DNA of 64,000 bases, taken from contig CM055093.1 of assembly GCA_029204225.1 (NCBI GenBank), forward strand, positions 18,005,041 through 18,069,040, given 5' to 3'. A model generated the notes under the pieces. The model saw only the letters and a program-made list of their open reading frames with translations. It did not search any database and was not told the origin of the DNA. The translations under genes were made by a program, and so were the position numbers. The DNA is from Diphasiastrum complanatum (taxonomy: Eukaryota; Streptophyta; Lycopodiopsida; Lycopodiales; Lycopodiaceae). Positions within the stretch are counted from its first letter, which is position 1. Each line of letters begins with the position of its first letter. Shown here piece after piece: positions 1 to 9,376 of this stretch.

Positions 1-1302
1 TTGTTTCAAATACATGAAAATCAAACTTAATCACTTCTTTTGGACTCACTCTTGACCCAAATAATCTCACACTTGAGATTTAGAATGAATTTGATTTGAT
101 TTGACAACAAACTATACCACCAATTTTTCACAAAGCTTAAAAAATTAGACAACTAGAGATTCACAAAGATCTCAACCATGCATGAATACTCAAATATGGA
201 CTCCTCCTCATTCTAGACATCCAATGGGATCTCAAATTGACCCTCACACTCTCACAAAGAAAATTGAATAGAACTAATTTGAGTTTCATACATACTATGT
301 CAATTTTTGCTCAACAAATTGAATTCAATCACTCCTATTGGATTCCACCAATTACTCTACCTTTTAAGACTTGGAATGAAATTCAAAATCAAAAGTTGTG
401 ATTTTTCTCACTAAGATATTGTGCTTCAAAGAGCTAATGCCACTTAGAAATATTTGATCACCTAGGAAAAGACAAATTCTTCACCAATAACAACACATAA
501 TGAGCTTCTAGATCTTGCCTTCTACAAAGGAAGGAACTCTTAAAAAATTGGATCTCTCTCTACACATTTGCCATAGACACCTTAATGACTCTTTTCAAAC
601 CTTACAATCACTCAAACAAATTGAGTAGGGTTGAACAATGTGACTTGGATCTCAATCTCTTTTCTAGAACTCTCAATTGAAGCCAATCTATGTCAAATTC
701 TACAAAAGATTTGCATAGATGCTCTATATGCACTAGAAACTCTCAAAGGTTTCACTTGGAGGACAGATCCAAAGATGTTTTCTAGCAAATTGATGCTTCT
801 AAACTTGACCCTATCACTCTTGAACAAATCTAGAGTGATGGTACAATGGATTTCAACCTCTCACCTTGCATATCACTCCTTAATCTATGATTTTTAGCAA
901 AATCTCTCTCAACTTCAACATGCACTCAAAAAATCAGAGATAATCAATCAGTGCACCTAATTCAAACTTCAAATTTAATTTCTTGGCTGATCTAATCCAA
1001 GAGCTAATCAAGGGATTAGATTCTTTATAGAAAATACTTGATTTTGCACCAAAAATCCCTCAAATTGGGTGTGTGAGTCAAATTGTACAAATTTTTGAAT
1101 TTTCTCAGCCAAAATCAGAGCTGTACGGCCTCACACGTGTGAAAAGGGTTCCTACAGCCCACAACAAGTTTTGGTCCAAAAATTTTGAGAATATCTATCA
1201 AATCCAACTTGCTACCCAAAATTTGACTAGTTTCCAAAAAACTGCTAATTTTGATTTTGATTTGGATTAACCCTATCAATTTCAACAAAACCTCTTGTAC
1301 TA
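1..1302 (-). other. Untranslated leader of a minus-strand Copia element
   Basis: Read on the minus strand, this AT-rich stretch follows the primer binding site at 1303-1315, so it is the 5' leader of a Copia element that runs off the left edge. I find no gag start or convincing reading frame in it; the short ORFs present lack any retroelement motif. A CACACGTGTG palindrome lies at 1132-1141. The call rests on position next to the PBS and LTR. Confidence 0.5.
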
Positions 1303-1315
1303 GGCTCTAATACCA
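1303..1315 (-). other. Primer binding site (tRNA-iMet type), minus strand
   Basis: On the minus strand this reads TGGTATTAGAGCC, one or two changes from the plant Copia consensus TGGTATCAGAGC that pairs with initiator tRNA-Met. It abuts the LTR at 1316 directly, which fixes the LTR edge and the element's direction. Confidence 0.75.
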
Positions 1316-2147
1316 TGTGCAAAAAGTACAAAAAGGACCAAGAGTGGATCTTAATCTGATCCTCAAGAGGGATTGGTTGTCAGATTACTTGATCTATCAA
1401 TCTACTTGAGATTAAGATCAATCTAGATCAATTCTAGACACAAAATCCTAACAAGAACAATCATTAATTGAAGGTAGGTGTACTTTCTGGTTTTCCACGT
1501 GTGAAACCCTGTCTGAGTACGGACTCCAACCTGAAAATCAAGTACACATTGATAGCACCTCAAAACAATCAAAACAAATGTAGGCAAATGGAGAGAATCA
1601 CTCAAAATTGCTTCCAAAACCAAGATTGGTGTCACACACTGATTATGGCCAAATGTGGCTCTATATATACAATAAGTGGGAGCTCGTGGTATTGATCATC
1701 CCTTTGATCCCACATGTGTGAAGGTGCTTTGTCATATGATGATTCATCATGCAAAACTGACACTTGGACAAAACGTTCTATTTTGAGCACTTTTGGTCCA
1801 TTTTCCTTTTATATGGAGATCTACTTGAAAATCTTCTAGAAGTCAAAATTCTCCTAATTCAGCTTATTCCACACGTGTGATCTGTCCTCTACACATGGGA
1901 TATGACACCTAACCAAAATATTTGGCTCATGCAATCAATAGATTGATGCCATGTGTCATATATCTAGAAAACTAGTTTTTGGCCTTTTTAGCCACTAGAA
2001 CTTGAATTAAATCATATGTACAACCTATATGATTATGGTACATGACAAGTGCACTATTTTCACACGTGGGAACAGGCTCCACACATGTGTGTTTATCTAT
2101 ATACAAGATTTTTGGCCTCTACCAAGCTTATTTTTGCATTTTTCACA
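1316..2147 (-). repeat. Copia 5' LTR, 832 bp, minus strand
   Basis: The LTR is bounded by TGTG at 1316 and CACA at 2147, with the PBS on its left, so transcription runs leftwards. A TATA box (minus-strand TATATATAG) lies at 1661-1670. CACGTG-containing palindromes lie upstream of it at 1870-1879 and about 160 bp downstream near 1496-1503. The matching second LTR would be outside the window. The right edge abuts a minisatellite rather than a retroelement body. Confidence 0.65.
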
Positions 2148-2342
2148 CTCAGAACCTCCCGCCATGGCTGGAGGACTGCAGACGACCACAAACGGACAAC
2201 ACTAGGGACCACAGAGGACCGTAGAGACCGCAGAGGTTGCAGATGATTGTAGAGGACCACAGACGACCGTAGATGACTGTAGATGACCGCAAGGGTCGTA
2301 GATGGCCTCAAAACTTCCCGTCGTGGTGGGAGGACCGCATCC
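2148..2342. repeat. Degenerate minisatellite of about 9-10 bp units
   Basis: The plus strand repeats variants of GACCGTAGA and GACCACAGA roughly 14 times (for example around 2212-2300). The array is bracketed by two similar CG-rich motifs, CCTCCCGCCATGG near 2156 and TTCCCGTCGTGG near 2312. It joins a Copia LTR on the left and a broken Copia RNase H on the right, so it probably arose at, or was exposed by, a rearrangement. Confidence 0.6.
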
Positions 2343-3089
2343 CAATGCTTTGGTGAAGATATCAACCACACATTCCCTTGAGGACACATGTTGAAGCTCC
2401 ACCTCCTTTGCAATGACTTGCTCCCTCACAAAATGTTGACATATTACTTCAATGTGCCATGAAGAATTAGATAGAATGTAAATGAGATGATTCCTCCATG
2501 CTATCAACTTTGAACTCTTTGAAAACATATAGCAAACAAACAATAAATGTAAGTGATAACCATTTTCTTTCTTGTATCCTCCCTTTTTGTCCTTTGTTGC
2601 CATGTATCCACCATGAAACTCCATGAATGAGCCTCCATCTCCATCTTGCAACAAGAAACCATCAAACCTTGGAAATACATGAGTAAGTGAGTACATCAAT
2701 GATGCAAATACAGCACCACATGACTCCATAAACCAAGCAAGTTTTACTAGTCCATCTTCAAGATCTACTTGACACAAGAAAATGACCATGAATTCACCAA
2801 AAAATGACAATCTCTAATCATTGGCATCAAGTAGCTCAACACTTGAGAAATTGATCATGGATGAGTGATACAATGAACTTACAATAGATTCATTTCCATC
2901 AAAAAAACCATCCAAGAATAATATTCCAACTCCAACATCAAAATGATGCTCATCAATGTAGCTAGTTTTACCATATCTTGACAATTTGCACACATCCACA
3001 TGAAATTGCTCAAACATGAGATAGAACAAGTAAAGTAAACTTGAACAACACTTACTTGTTGCTCCTTTGACCTTACCTGAGTCTTCAAT
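2343..3089 (-). pseudogene. Copia polyprotein tail: RT-replacing module fused to RNase H, minus strand
   Basis: The minus strand from 3089 to about 2460 encodes the module seen at residues ~830-1165 of the 9377-12874 polyprotein (shared motifs include FEQFHVDVCKLSRYGKTSYI, VDLEDGLV and GGSFMEFHGGY). It then reads in frame into the C-terminal part of Copia RNase H (HFVREQVIAKEVELQHVSSRE, then DIFTKALG) at about 2455-2343. There is one internal stop (TAG near 2815, where the full element has Trp). The RNase H breaks off at the minisatellite, so the normal polyprotein end is missing. The direct module-to-RNase H fusion shows the module belongs to the pol reading frame. No reverse transcriptase is present. 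Confidence 0.7.
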
Positions 3090-3773
3090 TGTGAAAGTTA
3101 TAAAAATTTATCTATCATAGCTTTAGGGGTTTGCTAAGTTTTTATGTCAAGCATCTTTGTGTAGGAGTTTGATAGGGCCAAAATTGGCAAAGATGACAAA
3201 ATTGTCAATTCCACATGTAAAGCCACAGTTGCCAAAAGTAGCTTATGATGCAATCTTGAGCTAGTTAGGCTTGTAAATAGGCTTGTGACACTTGTGTTAA
3301 TGTAATCTGATGAGTGAACAAGTCAAAGTGTTGGTTTTGGTCAAAGGGTCCAATCAAAATTTAGAAATCCTCATGAAGGGTCCACTAGAATTGTTGGATG
3401 CATCACTCATCCAATGGCATTAGAGAGGCTAAGATTAGGGGTCCAATAGAAAGTAAGCATGGCTCTCCACGAGTTTCATATGTACTCTCATTACCAATCA
3501 TAATCCAATTGAGTTTTTGAGTCATATTGAGTGCAATCAAGTTTTGCTTGTATTTTCTTTTCTCTCTACCCGAGAAGAGGAGCTTACTTTTACTTAGTTT
3601 TTTCATGAAGCACTTCTCTTACATGTGAAAAAACTTTGGTTATCAATCTATGTATCTATCTTTGCCTCTTTGCCTTAGATTTTGATCTAGGTCTTGGATG
3701 TCAATCTAGTATTGATCTAAAGTGCATAAGTTTTGCTTAAGAGATAATTCACACACATTAGGGCATTCCTAGA
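3090..3773 (+). repeat. Copia LTR, plus strand, 3' end lost
   Basis: The LTR starts with TGTGAAAGTTATAAAA and matches the LTR piece at 5630-6146 closely. It also matches, more distantly, the complete LTR at 36140-36843 read on its minus strand. The 3' end is cut at about 3773, where minus-strand Gypsy LTR sequence begins. No PBS follows. Confidence 0.65.
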
Positions 3774-4093
3774 TGTGTGGAACTCGAGTTGGTCTCTTTT
3801 TATAGTAGAGAGGAGGACCCTAGCCTCTGATTGGTCCATTTTTGCCTCCCTAATTATTCAAATTTAAAAAGAGTGGGAACCATCCAAATTGGAGAGAAAC
3901 CTAACTTTATTCACTAGCTTGACATTTAGGCCCTACGACATTAAAAGTCTCGCAAAAAGGCCTAAAGTCCTTTTATTGACTTTCTCATTAATCAAAACTC
4001 TCGAGTTGGACTTAGACACGTAGGAGGGTGCCAAATCCCTCTCACTTATTAACTAGGGTTAGGGTTGCCTTGGGATCCGCAAACCCTCCAATA
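3774..4093 (-). repeat. Gypsy LTR, U3 part, minus strand
   Basis: On the minus strand this matches the first ~320 bp of the complete Gypsy LTR at 6147-6870, including the GGAGGGTTTGCGG start at 4093 and the TATA region (ACTATAAAAAGAGACC near 3800). The rest of the LTR is missing. Together with 6147-6470 it forms an inverted pair about 2 kb apart. Confidence 0.75.
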
Positions 4094-4835
4094 GTATCCC
4101 CCACCAAAATTGGTGGCGGTCCCACGACACCTGCGAGATGAAGATGGACTCGCTTGCACTGCCTGTGGAATTGGCTGTTGTTCTTCAACGTCTAGAGCTC
4201 CACCCTAGTCCATGCCTGAATCTAGACTTGTATCCATTGGTACTACAGTTTGGTGCAGAGGGGAGAATTGTGGCATGATCGGTACTAAGATTTGAGGTCT
4301 AGCTTCCAACACCTGATCGACAGCTTTTTCATAGGCACTGATTGTTGTTTTAGCCTTTGTCAACTCAGCTGAAGCTGCTCCTTTGAATCCGTCAAAGTGG
4401 CCTTGGAATTCCTAAAGCACACTTTGTAAGTTTTTACTTTTTTGAACAAATACGCGATCTCCGTCGGATTTATCGGATGATTTGGTATTTGCATCTGAAG
4501 ATACGCATCACACTCAAGGGTGGTCGCATCCAATTCAACTTGGAGACGTGTGCGATCCTACTCTGTCATCTGCAGTTGACCTTGTAGCAGCTGTACTTGT
4601 TGCTTTGCACTCTACACGGCCTTGTCCACCTGATCTTGTGCGGTTGTCAAGGCATTTTACAGGGAGCTGACGTATTTTTCGAGGCAATCAACCTGTTGCT
4701 GTGCCATCTTCTTCTCAGTTTCAAATTTCTCTTCGTGCTGCTTGGCGATCTTCAATTCTTTGTCCAGCTAGATAATCTCCTAGTTGATAAATTTCTGACT
4801 TTTGCTCATCAGTCTTTTCTCACCTTTTTTTTTTT
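4094..4835 (-). pseudogene. Gypsy 3' extra ORF: coiled-coil protein with Pro/Ser-rich tail, minus strand
   Basis: Between integrase (4920-5290) and the LTR edge at 4093, the minus strand carries a reading frame interrupted by stops. The first half (about 4835-4440) is rich in Glu, Gln, Lys and Leu with heptad character (KKMAQQQVDCLEKYV, QVQLLQGQLQ), typical of a coiled coil. The C-terminal part is Pro/Ser/Gln-rich (QASPSSSRRCRG) and runs to a polypurine tract GGTGGGGGATAC at 4094-4105. Stops include TAG at complements of 4205-4207, 4558-4560, 4612-4614, 4768-4770 and 4780-4782, all plausible ancestral CAG (Gln) codons. A similar ORF is at 41036-41760. Some Athila/Tat Gypsy elements carry extra ORFs after pol; the function is unknown. 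Confidence 0.6.
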
Positions 4836-4919
4836 TTTTTTTTTTTCAAACAAAAACTTTAACAATTAAATATTGAAAACTGAAAAACAAATAAAAATGA
4901 AAAATGAATTAGATCATGC

Positions 4920-5290
4920 TTGCTAGTTTGGCGGAGCAGGCTACCAAAACTTGCGGTGTTGGCTGCCCTGCCATTCACCGGAGTATCAAATCATTTTCCG
5001 TCCAAGTGTTCAAGAATTACTACGCCATAGTTCAAGATTTTCTTTAGTTTATACGGGCCTTCACTGGTAAACTTCAATTTACCCTTGATTAGCTTGGTTT
5101 TGTACATCAGTCAAGGTCTCCTGCTTTCAGATCCTTTTTGTGCAATTGACAATCGTGCCATGCCTTGTGGTGGGCTTTCTCTGCTGCTAATGCATGAACT
5201 GTCATCAATCGTGTTTCACATAATTTGTGCAGTGCTTCATGACGAAGTTGCAAAGACTTATCATCATTTAACTGTTCTGTTGCAGCTATG
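4920..5290 (-). pseudogene. Gypsy integrase C-terminal fragment, minus strand
   Basis: Read leftwards from 5290, the sequence encodes a run ending in HKKDLKAGDL followed, after small disruptions, by KLKKILNYGVVILEHLDGK. This resembles the Gypsy integrase C-terminal domain (the G-PY-x-K-I region after the catalytic core). It precedes the coiled-coil ORF and LTR in the expected order. The right end is a breakpoint against a Copia RNase H fragment on the other strand. Confidence 0.6.
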
Positions 5291-5609
5291 TGTAAAGATG
5301 GGATGCTTTGGATCAAGAGGATTCTATTGGAGCTAAAGTGCATCAAAGAGGAGGAGCTACCATTGATTTATTGTGATAATATCTCAGCCAAAGCACTTGC
5401 AAATAATCCATTTTTTTCATGCAAGAAGCAAGCACATAGAAGTGGCACACGACTTTGTGAGAGAAAAGCTTATTGGAGGAGAGTTCCATTTGGAGCATAT
5501 CAATTTATCATCTTGTATTGCTGATATACTCACCAAGCCTCTACTCAAGAGTTCCTTCATCAAACATAGATCCAATCTTGGAATGATTCCAAGATCCATA
5601 TTTTTTTAG
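5291..5609 (+). pseudogene. Copia RNase H C-terminal fragment
   Basis: Two overlapping frames, joined by a one-base frameshift near 5415-5425, give the standard Copia RNase H end: WIKRILLELK, IYCDN, the HARSKHIEVAHDFVREK segment, then ADILTKPL and a terminal stop at 5607-5609. The catalytic N-terminal half of RNase H is missing. The fragment is followed after about 20 bp by an LTR at 5630, the normal arrangement at the 3' end of a Copia element. Confidence 0.8.
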
Positions 5610-5629
5610 ATTAGATATCTTTTCAGGAG

Positions 5630-6146
5630 TGTGAAAGTTATAAAAAGTTATCTATCATAGCTTTAGGGGTTTGCTAAGTTTTTATGTCAAGCATCTTTGT
5701 GTAGGAGTTTGATAGGGCCAAAATTGGCAAAGATGGCAAAATTGTCAATTCCACATGTAAGGACACAATTTGGCCAAAAGTAGCTTATGATGCAATCTCG
5801 AGCTAGTTAGGCTTGTAAATAGGCTTGTGACACTTGTGTTAATGTAATCTGATGAGTGATCAAGTCAAAGTGTTGGCTTTGTTCAAAGGGTCCAATCAAA
5901 ATTGATAAATCCTCATGAAGGGTCCAATAAAATTGCAAGATGGATGTATCACTCATCCAATAGCATTAGAGAGGCTAGGAATAGGGGTCCAATAGGAAGT
6001 AAGCATGGCTCTCCACAGGTTTCATATGTCCTCTCATTACTAATCATAATCTAATTGAGTTTTTGAGTCATATTGAGTGCAATCAAGTTTTGCTTGTACT
6101 TTCTTCGCTCTCTACCCGAGGACAATTTGCTCTAATATCTATCTAT
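5630..6146 (+). repeat. Copia 3' LTR, truncated
   Basis: Starts TGTGAAAGTTATAAAA just after the RNase H end and is highly similar to 3090-3600, including the CTCTACCCGAG segment near 6110. It is cut at 6146 by the start of the Gypsy LTR. Confidence 0.75.
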
Positions 6147-6870
6147 TGTTGGAGGGTTTGCGGATACCAAGGCAACTTTTAGTTAATAAGTGAGAGGGAT
6201 TTGGCACCCTGCGATGATCACATAGAGATTTGATTAACTAAAAAGTCAATAAAAGGACTTTAGGCCTTTTTGTGGGACTTTTAATGTCGCAGGACCTAAA
6301 TGTCAAGTTAGTAAATAAAGTTGGGTTTCCCTCCAATTTGGATGGTTCTCACTCTTTTTTAAAATTTGAATAATTAGGGAGGCAGAAATGGACCAATAGG
6401 ATTCAGAGGCCAGGGTCATCCTCTCTACTATAAAAAGGGACCAACTCGAGTTCCTACACATGTTCATTTCTTCAATTCAATAAAGCAGATTGGTTCTCTT
6501 GTGAAATGGATTGATGAATGTCCTTGATCTCTATTACTTTTTCTCCATCTCTCATGCTTTATTTGGATTTATCAATTGTTGGATCTGATTGCTATTGGAA
6601 TTGCATGTTATTATAGTTTTTATGAGGGAGAAAGGGAGAGAAAAAAAAAAGTGAGCTATCTTCTTGTGGATCTAGTGTTAGGGATGTAGTGTTAAAGCTT
6701 AGGGTTAATGAATGTTAGAATTAGATGTCGATCTTCCGTTCATGCTGAAATCTGAACTATACTATCGCTCTCATGGAAACAAATCTATACATGACAACTA
6801 ACTTTGTCTCTTTGATGCTAGATTGATTAGATCTTGGATTGAGGTTAGGCAAAGAAAGAAATTCACTACA
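6147..6870 (+). repeat. Gypsy 5' LTR, 724 bp
   Basis: Begins TGTTGGAGGGTTTGCGG and ends TTCACTACA just before the PBS. It contains a TATA box at 6429-6436 (TATAAAAA) in U3. A purine tract at about 6623-6651 occupies the position where related LTR copies (24685-24846, 51588-51711, 62316-62342) carry (GA)n. Related partial copies are at 3774-4093, 24420-25100, 51346-51932, 56921-57191 and 62146-62413. Confidence 0.8.
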
Positions 6871-6892
6871 ATTTTGGCACCCTTGCCGGGGA
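6871..6892 (+). other. Primer binding site, tRNA-Asp type
   Basis: TGGCACCCTTGCCGGGGA at 6875-6892 differs by two bases from TGGCGCCGTTGCCGGGGA, the complement of plant tRNA-Asp 3' ends used by Athila and Tat Gypsy elements. It lies four bases after the LTR end. Confidence 0.8.
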
Positions 6893-8085
6893 GCTAAGCC
6901 AATTTTTCAATTTGCAGCATGTTTGATGGATGGTTAGCTTGCATTAGGCATCTTGTCGTTGCAAAAATATTGTTAGATCTGCATTTAGGGTTAGTTTTGG
7001 AGTGATTTTGCCTGATTTGAGTGGATTTGCTTGTTTTAAATCTAATTTGATTATGGAACAGGGAAAGCTATTCAAATCACCAATCTTAAGATCCATTTGG
7101 ATCTGAGATATTAGAAAAAACAACAAAAATCGGTCAAATCTGTTAGATTTTGGTCAAAAGAAGACAAAAATCGTCATCAGAGCTGATAACTTTCTGCCAT
7201 CTTCCAAGAAACCTTTTCCAAGTTGCATACACCTTCGATTTTGATCACAGAACCTTTAGTTTGAAAGGTGAACGATCCTTCCCAGCAGATTTCCAGAAAC
7301 ATCAAGAAAACCATAAAAAAAACACCAAAAAAGCATCAAAACTCTAAAAATACAAAAAAAGAACCTTCGTCCGATTCACTGTGCATAGGTGTGATTTAGA
7401 TCTATCTACTACCAGGCTGGCAAAGAATTATACCATATATAGAAGGCTTTCTCAGAGGATCAGTTGTCATATTGTCATACTTTTGTCAAAAAAATCACTT
7501 TTCTGCAAAAATATCAGTATTACTCTTGATTCTTTGTCAAAACCTTCCCCGAGTTTCCAAAACATTCTATTTATAGTAAAAAACTATTTTTGAGTTCGAC
7601 AAACATTCTTCCTATGTAGATCATAGAAAATCTTGATTTTTACCCTTGCCAAACTGCGGAAACTGTGTTTTGTTGTGTCAAAATCCTTTGTCTGATTTAC
7701 CCTAGTTTTATTTATGTCAGATTTAGAATCTGAAAGTTCAACGAAGGTTATTTCTATAAAAATTGCCAGAAAAACCTGATCAAAGAGTTTTCTTCAAAAT
7801 TAGCACTACTGAACCTTTGCCGAAATAATCTTCGCGTAGGGAACCTTTGCTAGTTCTATTTTTAGATTATAATTTTCCATATCAAGTCTCTATCAAAATT
7901 TGGATCAAATCTGATATAGTCTGATTTGGATAAAAGTATCGATTGATTGAATTTTGAAATCTTTTTCACGATATTGAAATCTGATTCTTGAAAAGTGGAA
8001 TAGGTCTAGTAGATTTGATCTGAGATAGTTTTGATTGAAAAATATAGATCCAATCTCATTGTTTGCTTGATTTGAATCTGTTAAG
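6893..8085 (+). other. Gypsy untranslated leader
   Basis: About 1.2 kb of AT-rich sequence between the PBS and the gag start, with no convincing ORF. It contains repeated short phrases around CCTTTGCC and CCTTCG. The same leader, diverged, occurs at 42588-44421 and its first part at 57199-57489. Confidence 0.65.
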
Positions 8086-8140
8086 ATGGCTGATCCTGGA
8101 GATGCTCCTCAAGAAGTCAATCCAATCATTGTTAGAAGAT
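8086..8140 (+). pseudogene. Gypsy gag, first 18 codons (split by Copia insertion)
   Basis: The ATG at 8086 opens a frame beginning MADPGD and ending in IVRR, directly comparable to the MADLDF...IVRR start of the second Gypsy gag at 44422. The Copia element at 8141 interrupts it. When the 6018-bp insert and one copy of the AAGAT duplication are discounted, the frame continues at 14164 without a shift, showing that the insertion was into an existing gag. Confidence 0.8.
8136..8140. other. Target site duplication AAGAT (left copy)
   Basis: The five bases before the Copia 5' LTR are AAGAT and the five after its 3' LTR (14159-14163) are also AAGAT. A perfect 5-bp duplication is the standard product of Copia integration. 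Confidence 0.92.
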
Positions 8141-8776
8141 TGTGAAAGATTCAACTAGTTTCATCACATTTTGCAATATTTCCATATTTGGCATATTGAG
8201 GCCAAAACTTGTTTTAGACTTAGAGGTTGACTTTTCAAAGTTCATTAGTCTAAAATTCATTTTTAAAGTGTGGGAAAGATAGAATGCGAGTTTGAGTAGA
8301 TTCAATTTGAATAAGTTGGGTACATTGAATCTAGACGCAAAATTGGTAGGGTTAGCATTTTGGTGGGAAAGCCAAGTGGCCAAATAGGGTTTGGACCTGT
8401 TATAAAAGGATGTAACTCGTGGAGAGAGTCATCTTCTCTCTTCTCTATCTCATTTCATGCTTATACATGGTTCTCTTGAGTTCTACTATCCACTGGTGCA
8501 CTATCTTGGTGATTGCTTGCAATTCTATGTGTAGAATGATCTATATTTGCTATTTTTGGATCCACACGTGTGAAATATAGTAGCTTGCTGGTTTTGTACA
8601 GAAAGCAACAGTACATAATCATTTCATTCAAGTTTGATCAAGTTCTACTAGTGTTTGCATCTCAAATTGTGTGTAGATGCTGATTTTTCTACATTGGTGA
8701 AATTGGTAGTGTATTTCTCTTTCTAACCAAAGATCATTCAAGTAGATTGGATCTTAAGGATCTGAAATCTTTCACA
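8141..8776 (+). repeat. Copia 5' LTR, 636 bp
   Basis: TGTG at the start and CACA at the end. TATA box TATAAAAGG at 8401-8409 and the CACACGTGTG palindrome at 8563-8572, about 160 bp downstream in the presumably transcribed part. It lacks 14 bp relative to the 3' LTR and to the LTR at 51933-52582, so this is probably a deletion here. Confidence 0.9.
8401..8409 (+). promoter_or_regulatory. TATA box of Copia 5' LTR
   Basis: TATAAAAGG, conserved in the 3' LTR at 13783-13791 and in the LTR at 51933-52582. The expected start of transcription is about 30 bp downstream, within the GAGAGAGTCATC segment. Inferred from sequence alone. Confidence 0.6.
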
Positions 8777-8789
8777 TGGTATCAGAGCT
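8777..8789 (+). other. Primer binding site, tRNA-iMet type
   Basis: TGGTATCAGAGCT directly after the LTR end matches the plant Copia consensus complementary to initiator tRNA-Met. Confidence 0.92.
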
Positions 8790-9376
8790 TGTGTTTTAGG
8801 TTATGAAGGAGGAAATCAGATCTATCAATGATTTGGTGAAGATATCAAGTCTAGAGCATGCTAGAGAGGATTCTACACCAAAATCGGATTTTTTACTTTT
8901 GTAGATTGGATCTTTTGTAGATCAAAATACTAAATAGGTCAATATACTTGTTCAATTCCATTTTTTGAATTCACATGCTGGATTTGGCCGATTTTTGGAT
9001 CATTGGTTCAGCCTAAGTGGTGGCTTATAGATTGCATATCAAATTTTCAGCATTTGAATGTAGATTTGGAATAGTCAATTTTTTGTGATTTTGTCAAAAC
9101 CCTAATTTTGATTGGATCTCTAGATAGTGAGGTTGCTGGACTTCATTTGAGTGTGTTTCAATCTTATGAAGTGGCAAAAGTCATTAGATTGAGGATAGAT
9201 CATAGGTTGATCAAGATTTCATGATTCTATGTGTTGATTTGCTTGGATAAGTGCTAGAAGAGAATTTCTGAGATAGTTTCAAATCTTGGTGATTTCTTTT
9301 GAAAGCATTTGTTGTTGCTCAAAGGAGTGCTTTGTGCATTGAAACAGGTTGAAAGAGAAGATCAGGTCATTGCTAC
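8790..9376 (+). other. Copia untranslated leader
   Basis: 587 bp between PBS and the polyprotein start with no long ORF. It is almost identical to 52596-53182 in the related element, so it is element sequence, not an insertion. Confidence 0.8.

Noticed and set aside
631-897. 88-codon plus-strand ORF
   Set aside because: It lies in a minus-strand Copia leader, has no motif and no comparable ORF in related leaders.
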